In this document: positions 25,158 through 33,521 of the stretch, piece after piece | Layout: each line of letters starts with the position of its first letter | How positions within the stretch are numbered: position 1 is the first letter of the stretch | From: Bacillus massilioanorexius | GTDB taxonomy: Bacteria; Bacillota; Bacilli; Bacillales; DSM-1321 | DNA: 64,000 bases | Assembly (NCBI RefSeq): GCF_902374955.1 | Contig: NZ_CABKRX010000094.1 | Coordinates: 1 to 64,000 of the forward strand | Reading direction: 5' to 3' | Notes under the pieces: generated by a model | Told to the model about the DNA's origin: nothing | Databases searched by the model: none | What the model saw: only the letters and a program-made list of their open reading frames with translations | Position numbers and translations under genes: made by a program

Positions 25158-27221
25158 TTGGATCAAAACTATAAAGTAACTCGACATATATGTCCGCGAA
25201 ATTGTTATAGTAGCTGTGCTATGTTAGGGTATACGAAAAATGGAACGCTGATGAAGATTTCTGGAGATCAAAAACACGGTTATACAAAAGGAAAGCTTTG
25301 TCCAAAAGGTTACAATTATCTCTCCCATGTCTATCATCCAGAAAGGCTCAAATTTCCGATGAAGCAGATTAAAAGAGGAAGTGGGGAATGGATTAGAATT
25401 TCTTGGGATGAGGCAATTGAAATCATTTGTCAAAAAATGATTGAGTTATATGATCGATATCATTCAAACTTATCTTTAGCATTAAATAAATATTCAGGAA
25501 ACTTTGGTGTACTTCATAATAGTGTAGAGGGATTCTTTAATAGTCTGGGACAAACGACTCGGGCTGTTGGTTCACCGTGTTGGTCTTCTGGATTAGATGC
25601 TTCCATTTATGATTTTGGCAATTATAAAAACTCTGATCCAAGTCAACTAGCACTAGCAGATACCATTATTTTATGGGGGAGTAATCCAGTTTGGACATCC
25701 ATGCATTCAGTACCGTATTTATATGAAGCTAAACAAAGAGGAGCAACTATCATTACGATAGATCCGGTTTATACAGCGACAGCAAAAAAATCAGATATTT
25801 ATGTGCAAATAAATCCAGGTACTGATGGTGCACTTGCTTTAGCGTTAGCAAAAGTTATTTATGATGAGAATAATCATGACGAGTCATTTCTCAATCAGAA
25901 TACAAAAGGATTTCATGCATTCATTGATTATGTGAATTCTCTGGATTTGGAGCTGTTACTTCAAGAGTGTGGTCTATCTAAGGATGCTCTTCAAGTCATA
26001 GCAGCTCATATTTCAAAAGCCAAAAAAACGATTACTTGGATAGGTTTTGGTTTTCAAAGAAATATAAATGGTGGGCAAAATATACGCACTATTAATGCAT
26101 TAATGGCCATGACAGGTAATGTTGGAAAACCAGGTACGGGTGTTTTATATGCACAAATGGGGAGTTGGAAATTCTCAAATAAAATAATGAATTATTATAA
26201 CCAAGGTTATTCAGAGTCAGACTGTGTGAGGTCGATCAGCATGAATGACTTTGCTCAGTCGTTAAAGTTTACGAAGAATCCACCCATTAAGTTCCTTTGG
26301 ATTTCTTGTCGTAACTTATTGGCGCAAAACCCTGATCAAAAGTTGTTGAAAAAACAATTGCAGGAATTGGAGTTAATTGTGACAGTTGATCAATTTTTAA
26401 CTCCATCTGCTGAGCTTTCTGATATTGTACTACCCACTACTACCAACTTTGAAGAATGGGATATCGTACCTAGTTATTGGCATCATTGGATTGGGATTAA
26501 CGAGCCTGCTATTTCACCTTTTTATGAAAGTAAAAGTGATTTAGATATTTCGTGTTTACTATCAAAAAGGCTAAATGAATTACGACCTGGATTCTCAAGT
26601 TTTCCTTATGATAAGTCTACGGAAGACTTCATAACAGAACAATTTACAGACGATATTTATAAGCGATTAGGTATTTCTAGCTGGAAAGAGCTATTACAAG
26701 GGCCACGATTGTTAGACTTTCCGAAGATTGCATGGGATAAATGGCAATTTGAAACACCATCCGGAAAATTTGAATTTTATTCAGAAAAAGCGTTAAACAA
26801 TGGGAAGCCTCCTATCGCCATGTACCCATTAAGTCATGAAAAAGTAAAGAAGGATCAATTTTTACTTCTTTCTAATCACGGACAATTTAATTTAAATTCT
26901 CAATTTAAAAACTTGAACTTTTTACAAGAGAAAAGTAAAGAACCCATTGTGTATATACATCCTATTAGTGCAGAGAAAAAAGGAATAAGGAATGATTCAC
27001 GAGTTGTTATTTATAATCGTAATGGTGAGTTAAAATTGAAATGTTTATTTTCACAGGAAATACATCCTTCCATTTTACTCGTTCAAGCGGATCATTTATT
27101 AGTTAATGAATTAATTTCGTATACACCTACGGATATGGGAGAGATGTCCTCTTGTTTTGAAGGAATGGCTTTTAATAGTACCTATGTGAAAATAGCATCA
27201 CTTGACACATTTTCTTTATAA
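25158..27221 (+). CDS. Molybdopterin oxidoreductase 3 without Tat signal
   Basis: 687-residue third member of the DMSO-reductase superfamily in the window, clearly related to the two Tat enzymes but more distant. The cluster site is C12-x3-C16-x3-C20-x27-C48 and the candidate Mo-ligand is Cys141 in GSPCWSSG. The start is a TTG at 25158, seven bases after a near-perfect AAAGGAGGT; the upstream ATG at 25119 has no such site. Neither start yields a signal peptide, so the enzyme should stay in the cytoplasm. Its partner is probably the divergent ferredoxin-like subunit. Substrate unknown. Confidence 0.85.
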   Translation: MDQNYKVTRHICPRNCYSSCAMLGYTKNGTLMKISGDQKHGYTKGKLCPKGYNYLSHVYHPERLKFPMKQIKRGSGEWIRISWDEAIEIICQKMIELYDRYHSNLSLALNKYSGNFGVLHNSVEGFFNSLGQTTRAVGSPCWSSGLDASIYDFGNYKNSDPSQLALADTIILWGSNPVWTSMHSVPYLYEAKQRGATIITIDPVYTATAKKSDIYVQINPGTDGALALALAKVIYDENNHDESFLNQNTKGFHAFIDYVNSLDLELLLQECGLSKDALQVIAAHISKAKKTITWIGFGFQRNINGGQNIRTINALMAMTGNVGKPGTGVLYAQMGSWKFSNKIMNYYNQGYSESDCVRSISMNDFAQSLKFTKNPPIKFLWISCRNLLAQNPDQKLLKKQLQELELIVTVDQFLTPSAELSDIVLPTTTNFEEWDIVPSYWHHWIGINEPAISPFYESKSDLDISCLLSKRLNELRPGFSSFPYDKSTEDFITEQFTDDIYKRLGISSWKELLQGPRLLDFPKIAWDKWQFETPSGKFEFYSEKALNNGKPPIAMYPLSHEKVKKDQFLLLSNHGQFNLNSQFKNLNFLQEKSKEPIVYIHPISAEKKGIRNDSRVVIYNRNGELKLKCLFSQEIHPSILLVQADHLLVNELISYTPTDMGEMSSCFEGMAFNSTYVKIASLDTFSL

Positions 27222-27239
27222 GAAAGTGTGTTTTCTTTG
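27205..27239 (+). terminator. Rho-independent terminator after molybdoenzyme 3
   Basis: Stem ACACATTTTCTT with its complement around TAT, then TTTTCTTT. The left arm is within the last codons of the gene. Confidence 0.8.
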
Positions 27240-27432
27240 TATGGAAGAAGTGATAATTAAGTATTTTTGATAAGCTTTTACGGTTGTTAGTTAATTTTCA
27301 GAAAATGGTTTCGTCTTATTCGGTGAAATTCTTTACGTTCTTTTCTTTCAGAAATGAAAGATTAAAGTAAGGTATATAAATGTTATTTTTTATAAATATT
27401 TCGTATAATCTCATAGAGGAAGGGGGGAGAAA

Positions 27433-28035
27433 ATGAATATACCATATAATGCAGATTTATTTAGGCTAATCAATGATTTAGGAAAAGATAACACGTTCTT
27501 AAATCCCCTTTTTATATTCTTAGCAGAGTATATGATTTATTTTTTAGCATTTGCACTCCTTGTCTTTTGGTTTACGAGAACGAGACAAAATAGACTTATG
27601 GTAGGAAGTGCAGTCTTTTCTTTTGCGCTAGCTGAGCTGATTGGTAAAAGCTTGGGTCACTTTTATTCAAATTATCAGCCTTTTGTCGAGTTGTCGAACG
27701 TTAGTAAGCTTATTGAAAAGGATATAGGTAATTCATTTCCTAGTGACCATACTATGGTCTTCTTCGCTATATGTTTCACGTTCTTTTTGTTTAATAAAAG
27801 ATTTAGAAGCCTATGGTTATTTTTAGCTATTTTTGTAGCAATTTCACGTATGTGGGTAGGTGTTCATTATCCGGCGGATGTTCTAACAGGAGCAGCAGTT
27901 GCTATTGTTTCATCTTTTATTTGCTACAAGCTCATTCCTAAAAGTCGTGTTGTTAAAGTACTTCTAGACTTTTATGAAAAATGTGAGAGTGCTGTTTTGC
28001 CTAATAAACAAAAGGGAAAAGAGAGCCAATTATAA
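27433..28035 (+). CDS. bcrC: Undecaprenyl-diphosphatase, PAP2 family (BcrC-like)
   Basis: 200-residue membrane phosphatase with about six helices. It would convert undecaprenyl pyrophosphate to the monophosphate on the outer face, recycling the wall lipid carrier and giving bacitracin tolerance. The PAP2 motifs are SFPSDHT (C2) and SRMWVGVHYPADV (C3). In C1, KSLGHFYSNYQPF, the usual Arg of the K-x6-RP motif is Gln; I believe this variant occurs in other Bacillus homologues. The start follows GGGGGGAG. Next downstream is a DUF368/PopT gene. Confidence 0.85.
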   Translation: MNIPYNADLFRLINDLGKDNTFLNPLFIFLAEYMIYFLAFALLVFWFTRTRQNRLMVGSAVFSFALAELIGKSLGHFYSNYQPFVELSNVSKLIEKDIGNSFPSDHTMVFFAICFTFFLFNKRFRSLWLFLAIFVAISRMWVGVHYPADVLTGAAVAIVSSFICYKLIPKSRVVKVLLDFYEKCESAVLPNKQKGKESQL

Positions 28036-28060
28036 TAGCCATTTTAGAAGAAATGAAATC

Positions 28061-28093
28061 AAAAACACACTTTTAGGAAAAGTGTGTTTTTGC
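28061..28093 (+). terminator. Rho-independent terminator after bcrC
   Basis: Perfect 14-bp stem AAAAACACACTTTT/AAAAGTGTGTTTTT with a three-base loop and a T-rich right arm. Confidence 0.85.
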
Positions 28094-28196
28094 ATGTGAA
28101 TAAGGATGAACCATAAGATGAGTTCTTGTTTTACAGGGTAAAAAAATGTAGAATGTGAATGAGTACACAAAAGTGCTTATTCTTATAAAGAAGGGT

Positions 28197-29024
28197 ATGA
28201 CAGTTATATTGGAATGGAGAAACATTTATCGTGGCATCTTAATGGGAGTTAGCGATTTAATTCCCGGCGTTAGTGGTGGTACGATTGCCTTTATTTTAGG
28301 CATATATGATCGATTATTAAATGCGATAAGTGGATTTTTTAGTCGCGATTGGAAGAAACATATTGGATTCTTATTGCCATTGGGTTTAGGGATTGGTATT
28401 TCCTTATTATTATTAAGTCGAGTGATTGATTACTTATTAGAAAAACATTATGAGCCAACGCAATTCTTTTTTCTAGGTTTAATTATTGGTGTGTTACCCT
28501 TAGTTTCTGTACAAGCCAATGTTAAAAAACATTTTACCGGGAAGCATATCACACTTTTATTGGTAGTAGCTGCTTTGCTAGCTTCTTTAGCGTTTATTAA
28601 ACCTAATGAAACGCAACCTATTACAAGTTTAACATGGGCATCAACAATTGGCTTGTTTTTTGCTGGTTGGTTAGGTAGTATGGCGATGCTACTACCTGGA
28701 ATAAGCGGTTCTTTTATTCTGCTTATACTAGGTGTATATTCGACAGCCATATCAGCACTATCAAATTTAAATTTACCCATCATTTTAACTATTGGTGCGG
28801 GTGTAATTGTTGGTTTTATAGTCAGTAGCAAAGCCATTAGCTATGTGCTTCAGCATTATCCATATATAACTTATGCTGTAATCATAGGCTTGATTGTCGG
28901 ATCAATCTTTGTAGTATTTCCAGGAATTCCGAATAGTATAATGACAATGATTATAAGCGTGATTACTTTTATATTAGGTCTTGCTGTCACATTTATGTTT
29001 AGTAAAATGAATAATAAAGGCTAA
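28197..29024 (+). CDS. popT: DUF368 membrane protein, putative undecaprenyl phosphate translocase PopT
   Basis: Polytopic protein (about 275 residues, 7-9 helices). The duplicated motif SDLIPGVSGGTIAFILGIYD near the N-terminus and LLPGISGSFILLILGVYS in the middle defines DUF368, whose members (PopT) were reported to return undecaprenyl phosphate to the inner leaflet. The start is uncertain: ATG at 28197 sits very close to AAGAAGGG, and a TTG at 28209 and an upstream ATG at 28155 are alternatives. The neighbour bcrC makes the substrate this protein would move. Confidence 0.8.
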   Translation: MTVILEWRNIYRGILMGVSDLIPGVSGGTIAFILGIYDRLLNAISGFFSRDWKKHIGFLLPLGLGIGISLLLLSRVIDYLLEKHYEPTQFFFLGLIIGVLPLVSVQANVKKHFTGKHITLLLVVAALLASLAFIKPNETQPITSLTWASTIGLFFAGWLGSMAMLLPGISGSFILLILGVYSTAISALSNLNLPIILTIGAGVIVGFIVSSKAISYVLQHYPYITYAVIIGLIVGSIFVVFPGIPNSIMTMIISVITFILGLAVTFMFSKMNNKG

Positions 29025-29048
29025 TTATGTAATAAAAATTTAGTATAT

Positions 29049-29085
29049 AAGAAGGGCTGTCTTTTAAGATAGCTCTTCTTTTTTG
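29049..29085 (+). terminator. Rho-independent terminator after popT
   Basis: Stem AAGAAGGGCTGTCTT with AAGATAGCTCTTCTT, followed by TTTTTT. Confidence 0.85.
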
Positions 29086-29287
29086 GGGTAAGTATGTTTT
29101 GGAAAGATATGATCGATATTGAGATATAAATGAGCGGATTGAAAGAAGAATGATTGATAACGAGCAACATATGAGAGATAACCAAGCTACTAATGATCGA
29201 ATGAAGAGAATTTCCTAGTGATAACATAGTAATTCAAGTATGATAGATTATACTTGATGAAATGATTTATTAATGCACTAATATTGA

Positions 29288-29481
29288 GGTTGTTTTCTAA
29301 AAGATTGTTGTTTCTAAACAAGTACAGTGAATAAACAATGCATAAAAAGGTTGATTGGAACCCTAGGTGGAAGATTCTTATGGGAGCACCACCTCTACAA
29401 AAAGCAAACATCCTGGAGCGGAATTCAACTCACCCTATCTTCACTACTTGTTCATAGGCAACAAAGTATGAGGAAACAGCC
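29288..29481 (+). repeat. MITE-like intergenic repeat copy upstream of the pentapeptide gene
   Basis: Begins GTTGTTTTCTAAAAGATTG and ends AACAAAGTATGAGGAAACAGCC (29460-29481 region), inverted ends as in the family. The middle has AAAAAGGTTGATTGGAACC and ACATCCTGGAGCGG. It lies within the 5' part of the long frame of the pentapeptide gene, whose real start is downstream. Confidence 0.6.
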
Positions 29482-29491
29482 ATTTATAATT

Positions 29492-30133
29492 ATGGCTAAA
29501 ATAAAAATTCTACCCCCTAAAATTCCAGGAGGTTTGACATCTGTTCAATACCTTGACATGAATGAAAGTTCGTTTGAATTACTTGAAATCAATGATTGTA
29601 GGATAGTTGGAGAGGAAATAGAACGACTTAGATTCGAACAGGTTATATTTAAAAATGTACATTTTATTGATGTGGATTTTAGGAATATTGAATTAATAGA
29701 TGTTATATTTGATCATTGTGATTTATCTAATGCTAACTTTACAGATGCAATCATTCATCGTGTTGAGTTTAATGAATCTAAAATAGTAGGTTTGAACTTA
29801 TCTGAAGCAACTATACATAATGTTCTATTTAATCATTGTCATGGTAATTTAACTGCATTCGGCTATAGTAGAATGAAGCAAGTAACATTTATGAATAGTT
29901 CATTAAGGAATGCAGATTATTATGAAGCAACATTTCATAAAGTGACTTTTGAAAATTGTGATCTAAATGAAGCGAATCTTAGTGGTACATCTCTTAATGG
30001 AATGGATTTAACAAGTTGTACGTTTAATCAATTACTTGTAGGAAGAGATGATTTAAATGGCTGTATCGTTTCTCCGGAGCAAGCGATTGGTTTTGCTGGT
30101 TTGTTAGGACTCATTGTGAAAAACGATTTATAG
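29492..30133 (+). CDS. Pentapeptide-repeat protein
   Basis: 213-residue cytoplasmic protein whose centre (about residues 45-180) is made of tandem A(D/N)LXX-like five-residue steps such as CDLSNANFTDAIIHRVEF and CDLNEANLSGTSLNGMDL, predicted to fold as a right-handed quadrilateral beta-helix. It ends in GCIVSPEQAIGFAGLLGLIV, a tail I recall from Bacillus members. The frame stays open into the upstream repeat, so I place the start at the ATG at 29492. The ribosome site there is poor because the repeat ends just before it. Function unknown. Confidence 0.8.
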   Translation: MAKIKILPPKIPGGLTSVQYLDMNESSFELLEINDCRIVGEEIERLRFEQVIFKNVHFIDVDFRNIELIDVIFDHCDLSNANFTDAIIHRVEFNESKIVGLNLSEATIHNVLFNHCHGNLTAFGYSRMKQVTFMNSSLRNADYYEATFHKVTFENCDLNEANLSGTSLNGMDLTSCTFNQLLVGRDDLNGCIVSPEQAIGFAGLLGLIVKNDL

Positions 30134-30144
30134 AATAAAAGATA

Positions 30145-30189
30145 AAAAGCGTCTCAACAGTAGGTGTTGCATACTTTTGAGACGCTTTA
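30145..30189. terminator. Bidirectional terminator between convergent genes
   Basis: Stem AAAGCGTCTCAA with TTGAGACGCTTT. T-rich flanks occur on both strands, serving the pentapeptide gene (+) and the BRCT gene (-). Confidence 0.8.
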
Positions 30190-30202
30190 TTCTTCTATCT
30201 GT

Positions 30203-30520
30203 TCAATTAGAGTTCATAATTTCAAGAAATTCTTCCTCAGTCACAGTATATGTTCCATGTTTGAAAGCGGCTGATACTTTTGTATCACCAAATCGTTGAC
30301 CAATGATCAAATAATCAGTTTTGGATGTTACAGAGCCTGCCATTATCCCACCTTTTAGAGTGATCTCTTGCGCCATTTGTCTTCTTGTTTTAGAGAGTAT
30401 ACCTGTGATGACAATAATTTTCCCTTGGATAGGATTAGTTGATGTAGAGGGTTGTTTGTACAAGATGATACCACATTCCTTTAATAATAAATCGCAGCTT
30501 TTACAATGATATCGTACCAT
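30203..30520 (-). CDS. Stand-alone BRCT-domain protein
   Basis: 105-residue protein whose C-terminal 75 residues form a BRCT domain like that at the end of NAD-dependent DNA ligase: GKIIVITGILSKTRRQM, LKGGIMAGSVTSKTDYLI and a final TEEEFLEIM. The N-terminus has a Cys-x2-Cys (CKSC). No nuclease or ligase domain is present. The ATG at 30520 lacks a clear ribosome site, so the start is uncertain. It may bind DNA ends or protein partners; the role is unknown. Confidence 0.68.
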   Translation of the reverse strand: MVRYHCKSCDLLLKECGIILYKQPSTSTNPIQGKIIVITGILSKTRRQMAQEITLKGGIMAGSVTSKTDYLIIGQRFGDTKVSAAFKHGTYTVTEEEFLEIMNSN

Positions 30521-30569
30521 ATTTTAAACTATTTTTTTATAATGAATTCTAGAGAAGAGGAGGTAGTAA

Positions 30570-31103
30570 ATGTTTAAAACAATAGAATATCTTCGCAACG
30601 GTAACGAAAAGCAACGACGTGCTTATGATGTAATCAATAAAATAGGAGTGATGAAAGATTTACTATCATACACACCTATTTTATGTGGAACAATTCCAAT
30701 TCAAATTGATTTAGAAGATTCAGATTTGGATATCATAATGGATGTGAAAGACTTTCATGATTGGAAGAATACGATTACTCAATTATATAGTAAGCAGCTA
30801 AACTTTAACCTGAAAGAGAAGATTATTCGTAATCAACCTACAATAAAAGCTAATTTTATATATGAAGGATTTGAATTTGAACTCTTTGGTCAATCGAAGG
30901 CAGTTGATCATCAATATGCTTATATCCATATGCTCATTGAGCATGAAGTAATGTTACGTAATCCTTCCATGAGAGAAAAAATTATCGCATTAAAAAAACT
31001 AGGATATAAAACCGAGCCTGCGTTTTGTAAATTACTTCAACTAGAAGGAGATCCTTACGAAAGTTTAATTGAATATGGGAGAGAGAAGGGAATCATTACA
31101 TAA
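30570..31103 (+). CDS. DUF4269 family protein, nucleotidyltransferase-like
   Basis: 177 residues. The segment LCGTIPIQIDLEDSDLDIIM (about residues 38-57) resembles the G-(S/T)...DxD pattern of minimal nucleotidyltransferases and matches what I recall of the DUF4269 family, which often sits alone in Bacillus genomes. No function is established. The start follows AAGAGGAGG. It is a single gene. Confidence 0.75.
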   Translation: MFKTIEYLRNGNEKQRRAYDVINKIGVMKDLLSYTPILCGTIPIQIDLEDSDLDIIMDVKDFHDWKNTITQLYSKQLNFNLKEKIIRNQPTIKANFIYEGFEFELFGQSKAVDHQYAYIHMLIEHEVMLRNPSMREKIIALKKLGYKTEPAFCKLLQLEGDPYESLIEYGREKGIIT

Positions 31104-31342
31104 TGAAAATTTTGATGGTTTTCTTTTTGAAATGAAGTGACTAGTGCTATTATTAAAGATAATCACATAAAATAAAGTCTACATTTACGAGTACTTAGTA
31201 TTATGAGAAATTCTATGTTTTTTCGTTGAGACTTATTAGTACTGTACGTACTATACCTTCAGTGAAATGTAAGAGTCTCGCTTCAAAATGTAGAAAATAT
31301 ACGGAGGGAACGATAACCTCTATTAATTAAAGGAGAGAGCGT

Positions 31343-33130
31343 ATGATTACATATAACAGTCGTAATGAAGTCCCAGAACAAGAAAAATGGAATTTAAACG
31401 ATTTGTATTCATCAATTGAGGCGTGGGAGTCTGATTATTCAAAAGTTGAGGCAATGGCCCAGGAGTTAGCTGCCTTTGACGGAAAAGTGAATGATGGAAA
31501 AAATCTATTAGAATTTCTGACAAAGCAAGAAGAAATGTCAAGTTTATTTAATAATGTCTATGTGTATGGTATGTTAAAAAAAGATTTAGACACAAGGGAC
31601 TCTGAAGCTCAAGTTTTAACAGATAAAGCTTCAAACTTAGCCGTAAAAATTAATTCAGCATTATCCTTTTTTACTCCACAATTATTAAGTATAGATGAAG
31701 CTGATTTGAAAAAGTATATTGCTGAAAATGAAGGTTTGAAATACTTTGAACAAGATTTAATAGAAACATATCGTTATAAACAACATGTGTTAACAGAGGA
31801 AAAAGAAGCACTTCTTTCTCAATTAGGGGAATCATTAGGTGCATCGCGAAAAACATATGAAATGATTAACAATGCGGATATCCAATTTGGTGAGGTTATG
31901 AATAAAGATGGAGAAAAGGTCGAACTAACAAGAGGAATGTATTCGAAACTAATAGAAGATGAAGATAGAGAGGTAAGAAAAGAAGCATATAAAGCCTATT
32001 ATAAGCCTTATCTTCAATTGAAAAATTCGATTGCTTCAACACTTTCTTCCGCTATTAAAACGAATGTAACTTTGTCTAATATACGCCAATATCCATCGGC
32101 ACTCGAAAAAGCTCTTTTTGGAGATATGGTATCCAAGGACGTATACGAAAATTTAATTCAAGCTACGAAAAATAATTTAGCTCCCGTTCATAAATATACT
32201 GAAATTCGTAAAGAAAAGCTAGGATTAGATGAACTGCATCAATATGATTTAAGTGTTGATCTCGTAAAAGGAGTGAAGCAGGAAATCTCATATGATGAAG
32301 CATATGATACAATGCTAAAGGCGTTAAAACCACTAGGTGATGAATACTTAGCTATCATTTCTTCTTTTAAAGATAAGCGCTATATCGATGTTAGAGAAAC
32401 TCCTGGTAAGCGATCTGGTGCATATAACTTGGGTGTTTATGGTGTTCATCCATTCGTATTGCTAAATCATCACGATGATTTAGATAGCTGTTTTACGTTA
32501 ACTCATGAGCTTGGTCATGCTATGCACTCATGGCTTTCATCAAGCCATCAGCCTCGTATATCGGCAGGCTATTCCATTTTTGTTGCTGAAGTCGCATCAA
32601 CGGTTAATGAAGTTTTGTTAATTAATTACTTAATAGAAAATGCAAAAGACGATCAAGTCAAGGCATATTTAATTAATCATTTTATCGATCAATTCCGTGG
32701 CACTTTTTATACGCAAGTAATGTTTGCAGAATTTGAAAAAATCACACATGAACTTGCAGCTAATGGCGTTCCATTAAATGTACAAAAATTTAATGAAATA
32801 TATGAAAAATTATTCCGTGAATATAATGGTGATATGATAGTTTTTGATGATGAAGTGAAATATGGTTGGTCACGAATTCCTCATTTTTATCGTCCTTTTT
32901 ATGTTTATAAATATGCAACGGGTTATGCATCAGCCATTTATATTGCTGATCAGCTGTTAAAAGGCAATAAAGATATGCAAAAGAATTATTTGGAATTCTT
33001 AAAAAGTGGCAGCTCGGATTATCCATTAGAGCTATTAAAGAAAACAGGTGTGGATTTAACAAATCCAGAACCGATTAATAATGCGTTGCAACGATTTAGT
33101 CAATTAGTCGATCAATTTGCGAGCTTGTAA
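31343..33130 (+). CDS. pepF: Oligoendopeptidase F (M3 metallopeptidase)
   Basis: 595-residue cytoplasmic zinc endopeptidase that cuts oligopeptides. The zinc site HELGHAMHSW (HExxH) lies at about residues 388-397, followed by the third ligand region FVAEVASTVNE. The N-terminal helical domain and the C-terminal FYRPFYVYKYATGYASA are typical of PepF. Length and start (AAAGGAGAG) are normal. An upstream inverted repeat (GAGACT...AGTCTC, about 31229-31276) may be a 5' UTR structure. Monocistronic, with a strong terminator. Confidence 0.95.
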   Translation: MITYNSRNEVPEQEKWNLNDLYSSIEAWESDYSKVEAMAQELAAFDGKVNDGKNLLEFLTKQEEMSSLFNNVYVYGMLKKDLDTRDSEAQVLTDKASNLAVKINSALSFFTPQLLSIDEADLKKYIAENEGLKYFEQDLIETYRYKQHVLTEEKEALLSQLGESLGASRKTYEMINNADIQFGEVMNKDGEKVELTRGMYSKLIEDEDREVRKEAYKAYYKPYLQLKNSIASTLSSAIKTNVTLSNIRQYPSALEKALFGDMVSKDVYENLIQATKNNLAPVHKYTEIRKEKLGLDELHQYDLSVDLVKGVKQEISYDEAYDTMLKALKPLGDEYLAIISSFKDKRYIDVRETPGKRSGAYNLGVYGVHPFVLLNHHDDLDSCFTLTHELGHAMHSWLSSSHQPRISAGYSIFVAEVASTVNEVLLINYLIENAKDDQVKAYLINHFIDQFRGTFYTQVMFAEFEKITHELAANGVPLNVQKFNEIYEKLFREYNGDMIVFDDEVKYGWSRIPHFYRPFYVYKYATGYASAIYIADQLLKGNKDMQKNYLEFLKSGSSDYPLELLKKTGVDLTNPEPINNALQRFSQLVDQFASL

Positions 33131-33142
33131 ATCAATTTAAGG

Positions 33143-33194
33143 AGGGACTTCATAAAAGTGGCATTTTGCACTTTTATGAGGTCCCTATTTTTTT
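33143..33194 (+). terminator. Rho-independent terminator after pepF
   Basis: An 18-bp stem AGGGACTTCATAAAAGTG with its complement, then TATTTTTTT. Confidence 0.92.
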
Positions 33195-33521
33195 ATATAA
33201 GCGTGAATGAAAGCTGCTGGATGCCTTAAGGGATTCCTGGATTATAGGTTGCTATGGCTTGTTCATATAAATTCTCTTTATTCATATTTATGATGGTTCT
33301 AAAGAAATAATCTTTTAAAAAAATTCAATTGAACAACATATAAATTTCACTTTCTAGGGGAAGTAAAACTAGAGTGACTTTCTCAAAAGTTGATTATTGT
33401 AAGACTACTCGCTAGTGGATTTAGCTTGTATTTTTCTTTTAATGAATTGACCATCAATTTACTCACTCTTTGTTAATAGGTAATAAAACAAGATACAACC
33501 TAAAGAAATGAGGTTTATATC
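33195..33521. other. Intergenic stretch without recognised features
   Basis: AT-rich DNA between the pepF terminator and the ABC transporter operon. It must carry the operon promoter, but I see no clear element and no gene. Confidence 0.4.

Noticed and set aside
9477..27432. Mobile-element origin of the molybdoenzyme region (transposase, integrase, att sites)
   Set aside because: No transposase or integrase frame, and no direct repeats flanking the region; the only tRNA is over 8 kb away and next to a terminator, not an attachment-like repeat.
29327..29491. N-terminal 55 residues of the long pentapeptide frame
   Set aside because: Encoded by the intergenic repeat and unlike the family; the family start fits ATG 29492.
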